A DNA stretch of 64,000 nucleotides from Gracilimonas sediminicola. Lineage in GTDB: Bacteria > Bacteroidota > Rhodothermia > Balneolales > Balneolaceae. The position numbers and the translations under genes were made by a program. The notes below the pieces were generated by a model that did not search any database, was not told the origin of the DNA, and saw only the letters and a program-made list of their open reading frames with translations. Shown here piece by piece: positions 1 to 9,185 of this stretch. Each line of letters begins with the position of its first letter. Positions within the stretch are counted from its first letter, which is position 1. Location: positions 372,001-436,000 of the forward strand of contig NZ_JANDBC010000003.1 in assembly GCF_024320785.1 (NCBI RefSeq), written 5' to 3'.

Positions 1-1036
1 CTTTTCGAACAATGTCAGCAGCTCGAATCATCGTCTCGATATCTTTTAAGGGAAAAACCTGGGCTACGGCGATCACGGTTGGAACGCCCTGTGTCTGCCT
101 GGGTTTTGGAGTTGGTTTAAACAGATCCGTATTCACCCCGTTGTAGATAGGTATTATATTTTCCTCAGCTGCCTCAAACCGTTTTTCCCACTCCTTGTTA
201 GCCGTTGTAACCGGCGAAATCTGGTCGGCCGTATAATACACCGCCCGGCTTACCATAGTTGAAAGATCAACAAGTAATTTTTTTGAAAAGAAAGGCATAT
301 CGGCCTGCCCTACGTTGATCAACCGCTCCCGCATATATACCCCGTGATCGGTTACCATACTTGGGATGCCTTTTTCATATTTAGCGGCAATAGAGATTAA
401 TGCCGGAAAACCGGCCAGGGTTGCATGGGTAACATCTATTTCATCAGAAATGGGTGCCGCAACAGGCATTAAAAAATGATACAACCAGCGCATACCAAAG
501 GTAATGTCAAATACCCGGGGCTGTTCGTTATACGACAAATCAGACGCTTCAAAATTGTTAATGAGCGACTGTTTAAACCCGGTCCACAATAAAGGCTGCC
601 TCAGGGTTTGTTTGTAGTCGTAGTATTGAAAGTATTTCCAAAGCCCATACAGGATATCACTGATGCGCTTTACATCGGTATAGGGATCAAAAAGGCATTC
701 GATGAAGTCTTCAAAAATAGGCTTGAAATAGGTGTTGACGACCTTCTTGGATACCCGCGACTTCTTTTCAATTTGATAAGAAAACGGACGGCGGTCGTCG
801 TAATAGTCTGAGGGCTCATCAACTCCCCACAGTGATATGTGGGTTATCCTTCGTATGTTTTCAGGCAGTCGATACCGGGTTTCAACATAGGGATTACCGG
901 TAATGGCCAACAGTTCAAAATCTACCTTCTCTACCAGCTCTGTGCACAAGATATGCGACCATGTAGACACACCGCCACCGCTGTAAGGGTATGAACCTTC
1001 TGTCTCGAACAGCACATATGGTTTGTCTTTGCTCAC
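1..1036 (-). CDS. PelF-like glycosyltransferase (GT4), 3' part cut by window edge
   Basis: About 345 N-terminal residues are present and the gene runs off the left edge. Its N-terminus carries the acidic/glycine signature FETEGSYPYSGGGVSTW (about residues 10-26), typical of the N-terminal domain (DUF3492) of PelF, the cytosolic UDP-glucose-dependent glycosyltransferase of Pel exopolysaccharide synthesis. Further on are QISPVTTANKEWEKRF and the loop IYNGVNTDLFKP, normal for GT4 enzymes. The start is GTG at 1034-1036, whose GTGA overlaps the stop codon of the upstream glycosyltransferase by 4 bp, indicating translational coupling. Family membership is well supported. The product (Pel-like polymer or another exopolysaccharide) is inference, because no other pel gene is in view. 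Confidence 0.8.
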   Translation of the reverse strand, partial: MSKDKPYVLFETEGSYPYSGGGVSTWSHILCTELVEKVDFELLAITGNPYVETRYRLPENIRRITHISLWGVDEPSDYYDDRRPFSYQIEKKSRVSKKVVNTYFKPIFEDFIECLFDPYTDVKRISDILYGLWKYFQYYDYKQTLRQPLLWTGFKQSLINNFEASDLSYNEQPRVFDITFGMRWLYHFLMPVAAPISDEIDVTHATLAGFPALISIAAKYEKGIPSMVTDHGVYMRERLINVGQADMPFFSKKLLVDLSTMVSRAVYYTADQISPVTTANKEWEKRFEAAEENIIPIYNGVNTDLFKPTPKPRQTQGVPTVIAVAQVFPLKDIETMIRAADIVRK

Positions 1037-2223
1037 TCTTCTGCAGCTTCCTCCACCCGGCTCATATTCATCATTAATGCCTCATAGTCAGAAAAAATAT
1101 GTTCCCAGGTATGATTTTCTTTTACCCGGTCAAAACGGGTATTAACGTACCGATTAAAATGTTGCCGGTTATTCCAAAGCCTTGTTATTTTTCCCGCCAG
1201 GCTTTCCAAAGAAGAACCGGGGGACGATACAAGACCATATTTCTCGGTTAAATCACCTACACGAAACCCAACGGGTAACGCCTTATGAGCTAAAGCCTCT
1301 AACATTACCAGTGGCTGAGATTCGTTGTGGCTGGTTATCGACAAAAAATCAAAATCACTAAAAAAGTTTTTGGCTGGCTGGTTCCAAATACATTCCACTT
1401 CCGGATAATCCCTGCAAACAGATCTAACCTGCTTTTCAAGCTCGTTTTCATTGGCATCACTTAAAAGCATTCGAAATTTAGGAGTGATACTTTGCCCTCT
1501 GAACCCATCCACCAACTCAAAAAAAGCAAGTGGATTCTTCATTTCTGCGCATCGCCCCACCCAACCAATTACCGGCCGATCCGCTCTGCTTTTCTCCGAT
1601 CTGAGCCAGGAAGCCGGGATTCCGTTGGGGATATATTTGATGTCCGTTGCGCCCAATTCTTTTTGATATGGAATATTCGATTCGGAAACCGTAACCACTT
1701 GCTCGGCATTCTTATAAGTGTATAAAGCAAGTTCTTTGAAAGAGGACATCATATTGATTTTATCACGGCTGCCTTCTGGAATTTTATATCCGCATTCCAG
1801 CGCAACCGCTCCCATTTCAATCTCCTTCCAGTAAATGGCATGTTCTGTCAATAGAAGCGGCGTGTCTGTTTGATTAGCAAATCTACTACCCAGCCACCCG
1901 GCAAAACCGGTATTGGTTACATGTACAAGATCAAAATCTGAATCCGAAAGTGTATAGCTCGACAACGACTGATTGTACCAATGTTCCAGGTAAGCCGAAG
2001 TGTCACTTCCCGGTTCAGGAGGTGAAATCCGGATAAAATCGCTGATATTGTCGGTTAATGGATACAGTGCTTCAGAAGGGTTTAATCCCTGAAATTCATC
2101 CGTAGCGATCTGTAAGATTGTAAAATCAAATTCCTGCAAGTGGCTCAAATAGCGGTACACCCATTCGCTTACGCCACCCCTGTACCACGGATAGGTCCCT
2201 TCTATAATGAGCAGAACTTTCAT
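1033..2223 (-). CDS. PelF-like glycosyltransferase (GT4), 396 aa
   Basis: Complete GT4-type glycosyltransferase. It starts with the PelF-like N-terminal signature EGTYPWYRGGVSEWVYRY (about residues 8-25), followed by LTEHAIYWKE, the mid-protein loop IPNGIPASWL, the start of the nucleotide-sugar-binding half VIGWVGRCAEMKN, and a glutamate-spaced motif NESQPLVMLEALA near residue 310. It is paralogous to the gene just downstream and shorter than Pseudomonas PelF (about 500 aa). It lies 9 bp after a response regulator and overlaps the next glycosyltransferase by 4 bp, so all four genes of this strand probably form one operon. It is likely cytosolic, working with a membrane polymerase not seen here. 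The sugar donor cannot be read from sequence. Confidence 0.82.
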   Translation of the reverse strand: MKVLLIIEGTYPWYRGGVSEWVYRYLSHLQEFDFTILQIATDEFQGLNPSEALYPLTDNISDFIRISPPEPGSDTSAYLEHWYNQSLSSYTLSDSDFDLVHVTNTGFAGWLGSRFANQTDTPLLLTEHAIYWKEIEMGAVALECGYKIPEGSRDKINMMSSFKELALYTYKNAEQVVTVSESNIPYQKELGATDIKYIPNGIPASWLRSEKSRADRPVIGWVGRCAEMKNPLAFFELVDGFRGQSITPKFRMLLSDANENELEKQVRSVCRDYPEVECIWNQPAKNFFSDFDFLSITSHNESQPLVMLEALAHKALPVGFRVGDLTEKYGLVSSPGSSLESLAGKITRLWNNRQHFNRYVNTRFDRVKENHTWEHIFSDYEALMMNMSRVEEAAEE

Positions 2224-2232
2224 ATGATTAAA

Positions 2233-3168
2233 TCAGGAGTTCGCTTTTTTGTATAGCCGATATAGAATAGATCCCGATTGTTTAATTAACCTGGAGACAA
2301 GCTCAAACTCAGTAGATGAGAACAGCACCGACCGTTTCATTAGCAGTACGCCAAACATAGGGGCATCAGCCGGAACGTTCATATTATTCATTAACAACTC
2401 CCTCTCACTTATCGCAAACAACGGTACCGTAATTTCTGCGGGCAAATCTTCTTTCTTGGAGAAATCCACAAAAAAACCTTTCTCATCATTAAACACATGA
2501 TTGGTCATGTAGGCTTCTTTGGTTTCCTTAAGGAGCTCAAAGCTCTTTTGTCCGCTTATATCGGTAACGTTATCCGGTTTTATTGAATTTTTAGACCCCA
2601 GATATAATAATTTGGATTGGTCATTCTGCACCATCCAGAAGCCGGTAAATTTATTCGAAATGATTTCATTCAATCCATTGCCCAGCGTTTCTACGGTATC
2701 AGAAAACGAACCGGAAATGGCCGTCTCCATCAATTTCATAACCAGCCGGTCTTTCTTTTTAGACTGATCTTCGTCCAGCCCGGTGATGCGTATATCCGTT
2801 ACAATCTTCATTCGGATTATTTCAAGCACCCGCTCGCGGTCGTTATTCAAAAGTTCTTTCTTGATGAAATCAGCCGCACCCAAATCGTAGGCCTTCTGCT
2901 CTTTTTCAATCGTTGGCAGGTTCGTCATTATTAAAACGGGAATTTTCTTCTTCTTCTCATCCAACCGAATGGACTCCAAAAATTCCAGTCCTGAAATTCC
3001 CGGCATATGGATATCAGAAAGAATCAGGTTGACATCTTTTTCAGATAAAATATCAATGGCTTCCTGCACATTGTGGGCATTTAAAACGGTAAACTCGTTC
3101 TTAAGCAGGTTTTTGATCATGAAATGAATAGGTTCATCATCATCAATAACTAAAACCTTGTAATTCAT
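2233..3168 (-). CDS. Response regulator with C-terminal GAF-like domain, 311 aa
   Basis: The N-terminal receiver domain (about 1-125) has the acidic pocket D9/D10, phospho-acceptor D52 in LSDIHMPG, T82 and K103. Residues about 140-305 have no DNA-binding helix-turn-helix and look like a GAF-type sensor or dimerisation fold: GFWMVQNDQSKLLYLG, then EITVPLFAISERE, then a terminal helix. So this is probably not a transcription factor but a regulator acting through protein contact. It lies 12 bp after the REC-first histidine kinase and 9 bp before a glycosyltransferase, suggesting the pair controls polysaccharide synthesis after translation. The GAF assignment is by pattern only. Confidence 0.75.
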   Translation of the reverse strand: MNYKVLVIDDDEPIHFMIKNLLKNEFTVLNAHNVQEAIDILSEKDVNLILSDIHMPGISGLEFLESIRLDEKKKKIPVLIMTNLPTIEKEQKAYDLGAADFIKKELLNNDRERVLEIIRMKIVTDIRITGLDEDQSKKKDRLVMKLMETAISGSFSDTVETLGNGLNEIISNKFTGFWMVQNDQSKLLYLGSKNSIKPDNVTDISGQKSFELLKETKEAYMTNHVFNDEKGFFVDFSKKEDLPAEITVPLFAISERELLMNNMNVPADAPMFGVLLMKRSVLFSSTEFELVSRLIKQSGSILYRLYKKANS

Positions 3169-3180
3169 AGACTTTCTAAT

Positions 3181-4323
3181 TTATGCTAACTTTTCTTCTA
3201 AAGGTAAACTAATAAAAAACGTGGTGCCCTTATCCAATTCAGACTCAACCCAGATCTTTCCTTCATGCAGCTCAACATATAACTGCACGATATCTAAACC
3301 AAGTCCGGTTCCAACCTCGCCATTGGTCCCGTTTCTGGATGGTTGATTGGGATTGGTGAATAAATCTTCCTGCAATTTAACTGGGATCCCAATACCGGTG
3401 TCCTGCACTCTGATTTCTAAGCTGCCATTATTCTGGATTGCATGGACGGCAACTTCTCCCCCTGAAGGGGTAAACTTCAGGGCATTGGATACCAAGTTGT
3501 TAACGGCTATTTCTATTTTAGTTTGATCAGCTTCCAACTTTATACCGGCCGGACTCACGGAATAATCCAGCTTTACGTTTTTAACCACCGACTTTGCCTT
3601 GTTCATGGAAACAACTCGTTCAAATAATTCCGTGATTGACACGGTTGAGTATTCCAGTTCTTCAGGCTCAATTTTCTTTGACTCCCGGTCAAGAACCTCC
3701 CGCACCAAATTCAAAAGGTTGGTTCCACTTTCTTCAATGACAGAAAGCATTTGGGTTTGTTCTTCTGCTGTAATCTTATCGCTGTCCCTCATCAGTTTTA
3801 CCAGCCCGATAATTCCGGTAAGTGGATTCTTTATATCGTGGCTTACCGTTCGTACCAAATCATCCTTTTTTTGGTTCAGCCTGCTCAACTCAATTTCACG
3901 TTCTCGTAAAATTTTAATCCGTTCGTTAAGCTGCTTTTGGAGGGAGCGAATTTGCAGGTGTGTCTTGATTCTGGCCAGGGTTTCTTCTTTTTGAAAGGGC
4001 TTGGTTATGTAGTCCACTCCACCATATTTAAATCCCTGTACTTTATCTTCCGTATCTGATAGCGAGCTTAAAAATATAACCGGAGTATCTTCAAGCAGTT
4101 GATTTGCTTTAATTCGCTTGACCACTTCAAACCCACTAATGTCGGGCATCATGATATCGAGCAAAATCAAGTCCGGTTCATGTTTCTTTGCCAACTCTAT
4201 GGCTTCATGTCCGTTTGAGGCTTCAATATATTCATAGCCCTCTTTCGTCAGTACATGAGATAGCAGACGAAGGTTGGCAGGCGTATCATCTACAATTAAG
4301 ATTAAACTTTCTTCTGGCTTCAA
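3181..4323 (-). CDS. REC-first hybrid sensor histidine kinase, 380 aa
   Basis: Domain order is receiver (about 4-125; D12/D13, phospho-acceptor D56 in LLDIMMPD, K near 105), a coiled-coil linker (about 125-150), HisKA with H-box VSHDIKNPLTG (His near 161), and HATPase_c (about 215-375) with N box NLVSNALKFTP, G1 DTGIGIP and G2 GTGLGL. There is no membrane segment, so it is cytosolic and presumably driven by an upstream phosphodonor acting on its receiver. The start codon is TTG, placing the receiver core where it normally begins; no in-frame ATG precedes it. It is the first gene of the four-gene minus-strand operon ending in two glycosyltransferases. Confidence 0.88.
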   Translation of the reverse strand: MKPEESLILIVDDTPANLRLLSHVLTKEGYEYIEASNGHEAIELAKKHEPDLILLDIMMPDISGFEVVKRIKANQLLEDTPVIFLSSLSDTEDKVQGFKYGGVDYITKPFQKEETLARIKTHLQIRSLQKQLNERIKILREREIELSRLNQKKDDLVRTVSHDIKNPLTGIIGLVKLMRDSDKITAEEQTQMLSVIEESGTNLLNLVREVLDRESKKIEPEELEYSTVSITELFERVVSMNKAKSVVKNVKLDYSVSPAGIKLEADQTKIEIAVNNLVSNALKFTPSGGEVAVHAIQNNGSLEIRVQDTGIGIPVKLQEDLFTNPNQPSRNGTNGEVGTGLGLDIVQLYVELHEGKIWVESELDKGTTFFISLPLEEKLA

Positions 4324-4433
4324 GTGCTAACTTTTTTTGGGTTGAAACTGCCTTCACTAAAGAACAACATTTTGCTGAAAAGGTAGGCAGATTGAGAAAA
4401 CCTTACTAATTAATTTACTTTATAGAATTAACC

Positions 4434-4464
4434 AAAAAAGGCCTTCTGAATTAAAGAAGGCCTT
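4434..4464 (-). terminator. Rho-independent terminator after the PspC gene
   Basis: A perfect 9-bp stem (AAGGCCTTC at 4438-4446 with GAAGGCCTT at 4456-4464) closes a 9-nt loop and is followed, reading the minus strand, by a T-run (4439-4434). It lies about 80 bp past the stop of the PspC-domain gene and separates it from the kinase operon. Confidence 0.8.
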
Positions 4465-4541
4465 GAGGAAATAACAAATAAAGTTGTGTTTTTTCAGCAC
4501 TCAAAAGAAAAGTCTCCGAGCCGAAGAAATAAGGCTAATAA

Positions 4542-5264
4542 TTAGTAATCAAAGTCGTCCATCATTTCCACCGGTTCCTTAGGCATCGCCAAAGAAAGGC
4601 CAAAATAAACTAACAGGCTGGCCCCCCATCCCATGAAAAATGCTGCTACAAAAATAAACCGAACAACTGTAGCGCTGATACCAAAATACTTTGCCAGTCC
4701 TCCGCACACACCGGCCCATTTTTTATCAGACCTGGATTTCATCAGTCTTTTAGAGTGTCGGTATCCATAACTATCGATACCGCTGTATGATGTACTCTTA
4801 CCGGATGAAGATTTTGAATCAAGGGCGTTATTCAATTTGGCATTTGAGGAATAGGAACTTGATTCTGAACCGGGAATATCTGTATAAGAGCCTGAAGATG
4901 CTGCCTTGGCCTTCTTTCGGGCCTTTTTAATTTTACGTGCTCTTTTTCGGTCTCCAACAAAGAATCCAAAGCCTACCAGTGTAATCAAAGCTCCACCAAT
5001 AATGGGTAAGCCTACGATAGCATCACTCACAAAATTTGCGAGACCTTCGCCAATCGGTAACCCAACCCACTGCACCAAAAAAGTAATAGCTAAAAACAAC
5101 ATTACCATGCCCGAGATGGTGGCAATATTCCAAATGCTTTTGCCTGTGTCTTTTTCCTCTTCTTTAAGGAATTCCTGCATGGTCGAGTTTAACTCAAAAT
5201 CGTTAAACTCCAGAGATGCGGTACCGGTTCTTGATGCTTGTTTTGTTCTAATTTTGTCAGCCAT
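4542..5264 (-). CDS. PspC-domain membrane protein, 240 aa
   Basis: The C-terminal PspC domain (about 170-232) has the signature KKWAGVCGGLAKYFG followed by a hydrophobic hairpin. The N-terminal part has two more hydrophobic stretches (about 44-66 and 82-103), then a Lys/Arg-rich cluster and a Ser-rich low-complexity linker (about 125-165). PspC proteins sit in the inner membrane and take part in envelope-stress responses in proteobacteria; in this lineage the role is not established. A clear GGAGG ribosome-binding site precedes the ATG. It stands alone between a terminator and the folate/bacillithiol cluster. The N-terminal half is unassigned beyond its topology. Confidence 0.78.
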   Translation of the reverse strand: MADKIRTKQASRTGTASLEFNDFELNSTMQEFLKEEEKDTGKSIWNIATISGMVMLFLAITFLVQWVGLPIGEGLANFVSDAIVGLPIIGGALITLVGFGFFVGDRKRARKIKKARKKAKAASSGSYTDIPGSESSSYSSNAKLNNALDSKSSSGKSTSYSGIDSYGYRHSKRLMKSRSDKKWAGVCGGLAKYFGISATVVRFIFVAAFFMGWGASLLVYFGLSLAMPKEPVEMMDDFDY

Positions 5265-5309
5265 AATATTTTTTCCTCCGTTGTGCCCTACGGCTAAATT
5301 AGCGCATTG

Positions 5310-5885
5310 TTACGCGAAAATCACTTCCTTTTCCGAAATTATCACATCCAATTTTTCGTCGAATTCTTCGATGGGTATTTCATCAAACAGAAAGGCGTCA
5401 AACACTAATCCTACTTTAATGGCCTCGGCTTCTCTTAAAAAACGATCATAAAACCCTTTGCCATATCCCAGCCTGTTTCCGGCTCGGTCTGCAGCAGCCA
5501 TGGGTACAATAATAAGGTCAAGCTCCTCCACATTTACGGTAGTAATATGCTTTGGTTCTGCTACTCCCCACTTGTTCTTTTTCAGGTCAGAAAGTGAACG
5601 GATCTCCGAATGGGTTAAAGTCCCGTCTTCGAAATTGGTGACAGGCACCACGGCTCTTTTGCTTCCATTTAAAATATCTTCGAGCAAGCCATCGGTGTAA
5701 ACTTCCCTTCGTTGGTCCATAGATATATAGGTATGAACCGTTTTAGATTTTTTGAAAAAGTCGGCATTTGTAAGCGAAGAGATAATCTTTTCTGATTTTT
5801 TCTTCCATTCCCGTGCCGCAATTTGCTGTCTTTCAGCTAATACTTTTTCCCTTAACTCCTGCTTTTTCTGGGAAATGGCGCTCAT
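5310..5885 (-). CDS. 5-formyltetrahydrofolate cyclo-ligase, 191 aa
   Basis: Cytosolic enzyme converting 5-formyl-THF to 5,10-methenyl-THF with ATP. The hallmark GNRLGYGKGFYDRFL near residues 136-150 and the N-terminal Lys/Arg-rich helix fit the YgfA/MTHFS family; 191 aa is the usual length. Its ATG overlaps the stop of bshC (ATGA type, 4 bp), so the two are co-transcribed, although folate and bacillithiol metabolism are not obviously linked. Confidence 0.9.
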   Translation of the reverse strand: MSAISQKKQELREKVLAERQQIAAREWKKKSEKIISSLTNADFFKKSKTVHTYISMDQRREVYTDGLLEDILNGSKRAVVPVTNFEDGTLTHSEIRSLSDLKKNKWGVAEPKHITTVNVEELDLIIVPMAAADRAGNRLGYGKGFYDRFLREAEAIKVGLVFDAFLFDEIPIEEFDEKLDVIISEKEVIFA

Positions 5886-7495
5886 AATTCAATCAGGTGA
5901 TGTTTAGTCAGATCCAACCCTTCTTTCTCAATTTCAGCAAGCAGTTCGTTCCAAATATCAACCCCATACTTATTCATGAAGTAAACCGGGGAAACTGCTC
6001 GCTCCTGTAATCCTCCATCCGGGAATAAATTCACTTTAATCTTCTCAATACGGTTTAGCTGAATTTCTTCCTGTTTTTTAATGGAGCGATATACGCGGCC
6101 TTTCAGTTTATCAAGCTCATTGCCAAATCCGGCTACCGTTTTCCCGACGGTACCATCCAAAGTGGGATCTATCTCATTTATAACTTGAAGGGGTTCTTCG
6201 GCCGAATCTTCCAGCTTTTGCTTCCAATCGCCGAATACCTGCTCTATATCTACGGTATCGGTTTGCTCGATAAACTCGGATTCGAGGTCTTCAATGCGCT
6301 TGCCATACTCACAAAAACTAAACGGTAACTTTTCCACGATTCTCGAAATTCCCGACTCTATAATAGTGGCGCTGAATCTTGGAATAATGGGAGGCATCTG
6401 CAGATCGAATTGTTTATAAAAGTCTTTCATTTGCCCATAGTAGGCCAATTCACCGGGTCCGGCTACATACCCAAGAGTTGGTAACAGCGTATCTTGTATT
6501 ACCGGGCGCAGAAAAACATTGGGAGAGAATTTTTCAGGCCGTTCCTGGATTTCTTCAAGGAGTTCTTCTTCGGTCCAGCTTTTCTTACCGGCCTTCCATC
6601 CTTTCCCTTCCCGGTTAAGCTTTTGTCTGCCTTCAGTTTCAGAAAGGTAAAACAAGTTGGAATCACCATTCATCACCTGCCGATGAAAATCATTCTCGAG
6701 TTCCGAACTTTTTTTCTCTATGGCTTCGTAAATAACATCCGCTTTCGATATGCTGGCAGAGAATTCGTCGTTCAATAATTTTTTAACCGGGGCAAAATTA
6801 CTCCCCGCAATCAGCAGCCCTTCTTCAGCAAACCACTGGTTTATTAATCCGGCAAATGCCTGGGCGTGGGCTTTACCTTCCTTATAGTGTTCATTTATTT
6901 GGCTCCAAAGAGCTTCCGAAAAGTCAGTATCAAAAAGTTCTTCCTTAACCTTTGATTTCAGTTCTTCAATCCGGCCGGTAACTAATTCATCAGAAACCGG
7001 CTTTCCACTTCCCTCTTCATTTAAATGAATTTTAGTGAAGTCTTTTCTGCCGGTTATGCCTGTCCACGCAATTTCATCAAAATCATGATCTTCATCTGCC
7101 AGCCAAAATACAGGAACAACGGGCCGGCCCAACTTTTCCTCATAATTTCGGGCAAGCAGAATAGCCGCCATTGTTTTATAAATGGTAAACATAGGTCCAC
7201 CTAATATGCCCAACTGCTGGCCTGTCACTACAACCAGTGCATCTTCTTTACCAAGTTTTTTCAGCTGATCGGTTTGGGAAGAGGAAATACCGAGTTCATC
7301 ATGATACTTTCTCAGTGCTTCTATGTAAGCGTCTTTTTGTCGAGCTCCGGAGAGGACTTTAGCTCTTCTTTCGATATCAGCTTCATCCAGAGGATTAAAC
7401 TCATAAAATGAACTGAGTTTATCGTAATCGTTTATGTAGGTTGTGAATAGCGTTGAGTAAGACAGTTCGGTAAACGAACATCCAGATAGGTCCAA
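5882..7495 (-). CDS. bshC: Bacillithiol biosynthesis cysteine-adding enzyme BshC, 537 aa
   Basis: Putative final enzyme of bacillithiol synthesis, adding cysteine to glucosaminyl-malate. Family hallmarks seen: VVTGQQLGILGGPMFTIYK (about 90-108), VPVFWLADEDHDFDEI (about 125-140) and a long C-terminal coiled coil (about 395-500). The length matches the family (about 530-545 aa). The start is TTG with AAAGGA upstream; no in-frame ATG fits. It lies 3 bp after the DUF151 gene and overlaps the cyclo-ligase gene by 4 bp. BshA and BshB are not in the window. Presence of bshC implies that low-molecular-weight thiol chemistry in this organism uses bacillithiol. Confidence 0.93.
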   Translation of the reverse strand: MDLSGCSFTELSYSTLFTTYINDYDKLSSFYEFNPLDEADIERRAKVLSGARQKDAYIEALRKYHDELGISSSQTDQLKKLGKEDALVVVTGQQLGILGGPMFTIYKTMAAILLARNYEEKLGRPVVPVFWLADEDHDFDEIAWTGITGRKDFTKIHLNEEGSGKPVSDELVTGRIEELKSKVKEELFDTDFSEALWSQINEHYKEGKAHAQAFAGLINQWFAEEGLLIAGSNFAPVKKLLNDEFSASISKADVIYEAIEKKSSELENDFHRQVMNGDSNLFYLSETEGRQKLNREGKGWKAGKKSWTEEELLEEIQERPEKFSPNVFLRPVIQDTLLPTLGYVAGPGELAYYGQMKDFYKQFDLQMPPIIPRFSATIIESGISRIVEKLPFSFCEYGKRIEDLESEFIEQTDTVDIEQVFGDWKQKLEDSAEEPLQVINEIDPTLDGTVGKTVAGFGNELDKLKGRVYRSIKKQEEIQLNRIEKIKVNLFPDGGLQERAVSPVYFMNKYGVDIWNELLAEIEKEGLDLTKHHLIEL

Positions 7496-7498
7496 AAT

Positions 7499-8077
7499 TT
7501 ATCCTTTCATTTTAGAAATACGGTCCCGAATCTTGGCCGCTTTCTCGTAATTTTCGGTTTCAATAGCTGTTTGAAGCTCTTTTTCCAACTTTTCGAGTTG
7601 GGTTAATTCTTTTTGCCCGGGTGCCGGCTCATCGCTTTTGAGTGCTTCTTCGAGGGTTTGGCTTTCCGGTTCTGTACTGATCCCGGCTTCCTTCAACACC
7701 TCGTCATTCACATAAATAGGTGCATTAAACCGCACTGCTAATGCAATGGCATCACTCGGTCGGGCATCCAACTCTACCAGCTGATTCTCCCGCTCAAATA
7801 TAATCTGCGCATAAAAGGTTCCTTCCGATAAATCATTAATGAAGACCTGCTTCACTTGTGTGTCGAAGCTTAAAAAGAAGTTCTTCAACAAGTCGTGAGT
7901 CATTGGTCGGGGTGGCTTAATGTTTTCGAGCTCAAGAGCAATAGCCTGGGCTTCGAACGAACCAATAATGATGGGGAGTCTTTGGTTTCCTTCCGCTTCT
8001 GTTAAGATTAAAGCGTACGCGCCTCCACTGCTCGGGCTTGTTGAGAGTCCCAAAATTTCCATTAATACTTTACTCAA
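7499..8077 (-). CDS. DUF151 (bifunctional nuclease) protein with C-terminal UVR motif, 192 aa
   Basis: Residues about 1-130 are a DUF151 domain: ILGLSTSPSSGGAYALIL, PIIIGSFEAQAIAL and ELDARPSDAIALAVR are family signatures. The C-terminal 35 residues (about 156-190) form a UVR/UvrB-C-type motif, LEKLEKELQTAIETENYEKA, which mediates protein contacts in UvrBC and McsA. The start is TTG (8075-8077) with AAAAGGTG upstream; an internal ATG five codons later is possible but would trim the first strand. It heads the cluster with bshC. Nuclease activity is shown only for some plant and bacterial homologues. Confidence 0.85.
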   Translation of the reverse strand: MSKVLMEILGLSTSPSSGGAYALILTEAEGNQRLPIIIGSFEAQAIALELENIKPPRPMTHDLLKNFFLSFDTQVKQVFINDLSEGTFYAQIIFERENQLVELDARPSDAIALAVRFNAPIYVNDEVLKEAGISTEPESQTLEEALKSDEPAPGQKELTQLEKLEKELQTAIETENYEKAAKIRDRISKMKG

Positions 8078-8253
8078 ATCTACACCTTTTATATGCTTTT
8101 GTAGGTTGGCTTTAGAAGGTAACGAATTTTAGTTAAGTCTTAAACCTGCTCATTTATTAATGCAACTTTAATCAATCTTAAAAAGTTTAGCCAAAATTCA
8201 ATCTTTTTTCTTCCATAAAAATTCAAATAAAGCCTATATTCTCGCCCAATTTC

Positions 8254-8285
8254 GTTGACATTGCGAAACATTGAGGGTAACTTTT
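8254..8285 (+). promoter_or_regulatory. Candidate nuo operon promoter
   Basis: GTTG (8254-8257), a 20-nt spacer and TAACTTTT (8278-8285) resemble the Bacteroides TTTG/TAnnTTTG promoter with one mismatch in each box. The predicted transcript would begin about 25 nt before the ATG at 8316, which argues against a TTG start at 8271. Confidence 0.35.
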
Positions 8286-8315
8286 CAGCCCGTTAACCGA
8301 GAACATTTCAGATAT

Positions 8316-8690
8316 ATGCTCGAAAATTATTTTCCGATTTTAATTGTAGGTATCGTTGCCTTAATTCTGGCAGCTGCTTTTCTGATCCTATCTAAAATTT
8401 TAGGGCCGTTTCGTCCTAATAAGAACAAGTTAGATCCTTACGAAAGTGGAATGGATCCGGTCGGGGAAGCCAAAGACCGCTATTCTATCAGCTTTTACCT
8501 GGTAGCGATGGAATTTATTGTATTCGACCTTGAAGTCATTTTCATATATCCATGGGCGGTTCGCTATTTAGAATTTGGCGTAGGAACGTTCATGGCTATG
8601 ATGCTCTTTATTGTAATACTATTCGTCGGACTTCTCTATACCCTGAAGAAAGGCACCTTAGACTGGGACTTAAATCATTTTAAAGCTTAA
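8316..8690 (+). CDS. nuoA: NADH-quinone oxidoreductase subunit A, 124 aa
   Basis: Small inner-membrane subunit of complex I with three transmembrane helices (about 5-30, 65-85, 92-112 from this start) and the conserved loop [15 protein letters not shown], plus [17 protein letters not shown] use the ATG at 8316, which gives the usual N-terminus and 124 aa; an upstream TTG at 8271 would add 15 residues and lies inside the candidate promoter. First gene of nuoABCDEFGH; nuoB follows 8 bp later. Confidence 0.92.
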   Translation: MLENYFPILIVGIVALILAAAFLILSKILGPFRPNKNKLDPYESGMDPVGEAKDRYSISFYLVAMEFIVFDLEVIFIYPWAVRYLEFGVGTFMAMMLFIVILFVGLLYTLKKGTLDWDLNHFKA

Positions 8691-8698
8691 TAACTACC

Positions 8699-9181
8699 AT
8701 GGGAATCGAATCAGCACTTGGTGAAGGTTTTTTTACAACTAAAATTGATGCGCTCACAAACTGGGCCCGGGCCAATGCCGCCTGGCCGATGCCAATGGGT
8801 TTAGCCTGTTGCGCTATCGAAATGATGGCATTTGCCGGCCCGCGTTATGACGCCTCCCGATTCGGTTCGGAGGTAATGCGTTTCTCTCCCCGGCAAAGTG
8901 ATGTTATGATTGTGGCAGGATGGTCGACCTATAAAATGTCGCACGCTATTCGCCGAATCTGGGACCAAATGCCCGATCCAAAATGGTGTATCGCTATGGG
9001 TGCTTGTGCATCTACTGGTGGTATGCATCGCTGCTATGGTGTGGTTCAGGGAGTTGATAATTACCTTCCGGTAGACGCTTACGTTTCCGGTTGCCCTCCC
9101 CGCCCCGATGCCCTGCTTCATGCACTGATGAAGATACAGGACAAAATTAAAACTGAGCACTCTGTTTTATTAGACACTTAA
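8699..9181 (+). CDS. nuoB: NADH-quinone oxidoreductase subunit B, 160 aa
   Basis: Peripheral-arm subunit that holds iron-sulfur cluster N2, the last electron carrier before quinone. Cluster cysteines are visible in [10 protein letters not shown] (tandem CC), in GACASTGGM and in [12 protein letters not shown]. The quinone-pocket segment [12 protein letters not shown] is also present. Length is normal for the family. It sits 8 bp after nuoA and 4 bp before nuoC. Confidence 0.96.
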   Translation: MGIESALGEGFFTTKIDALTNWARANAAWPMPMGLACCAIEMMAFAGPRYDASRFGSEVMRFSPRQSDVMIVAGWSTYKMSHAIRRIWDQMPDPKWCIAMGACASTGGMHRCYGVVQGVDNYLPVDAYVSGCPPRPDALLHALMKIQDKIKTEHSVLLDT

Positions 9182-9185
9182 GATT

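Noticed and set aside
8271-8315. TTG start for nuoA adding 15 residues
   Set aside because: The extra residues are not in NuoA family proteins and the segment overlaps the candidate promoter.
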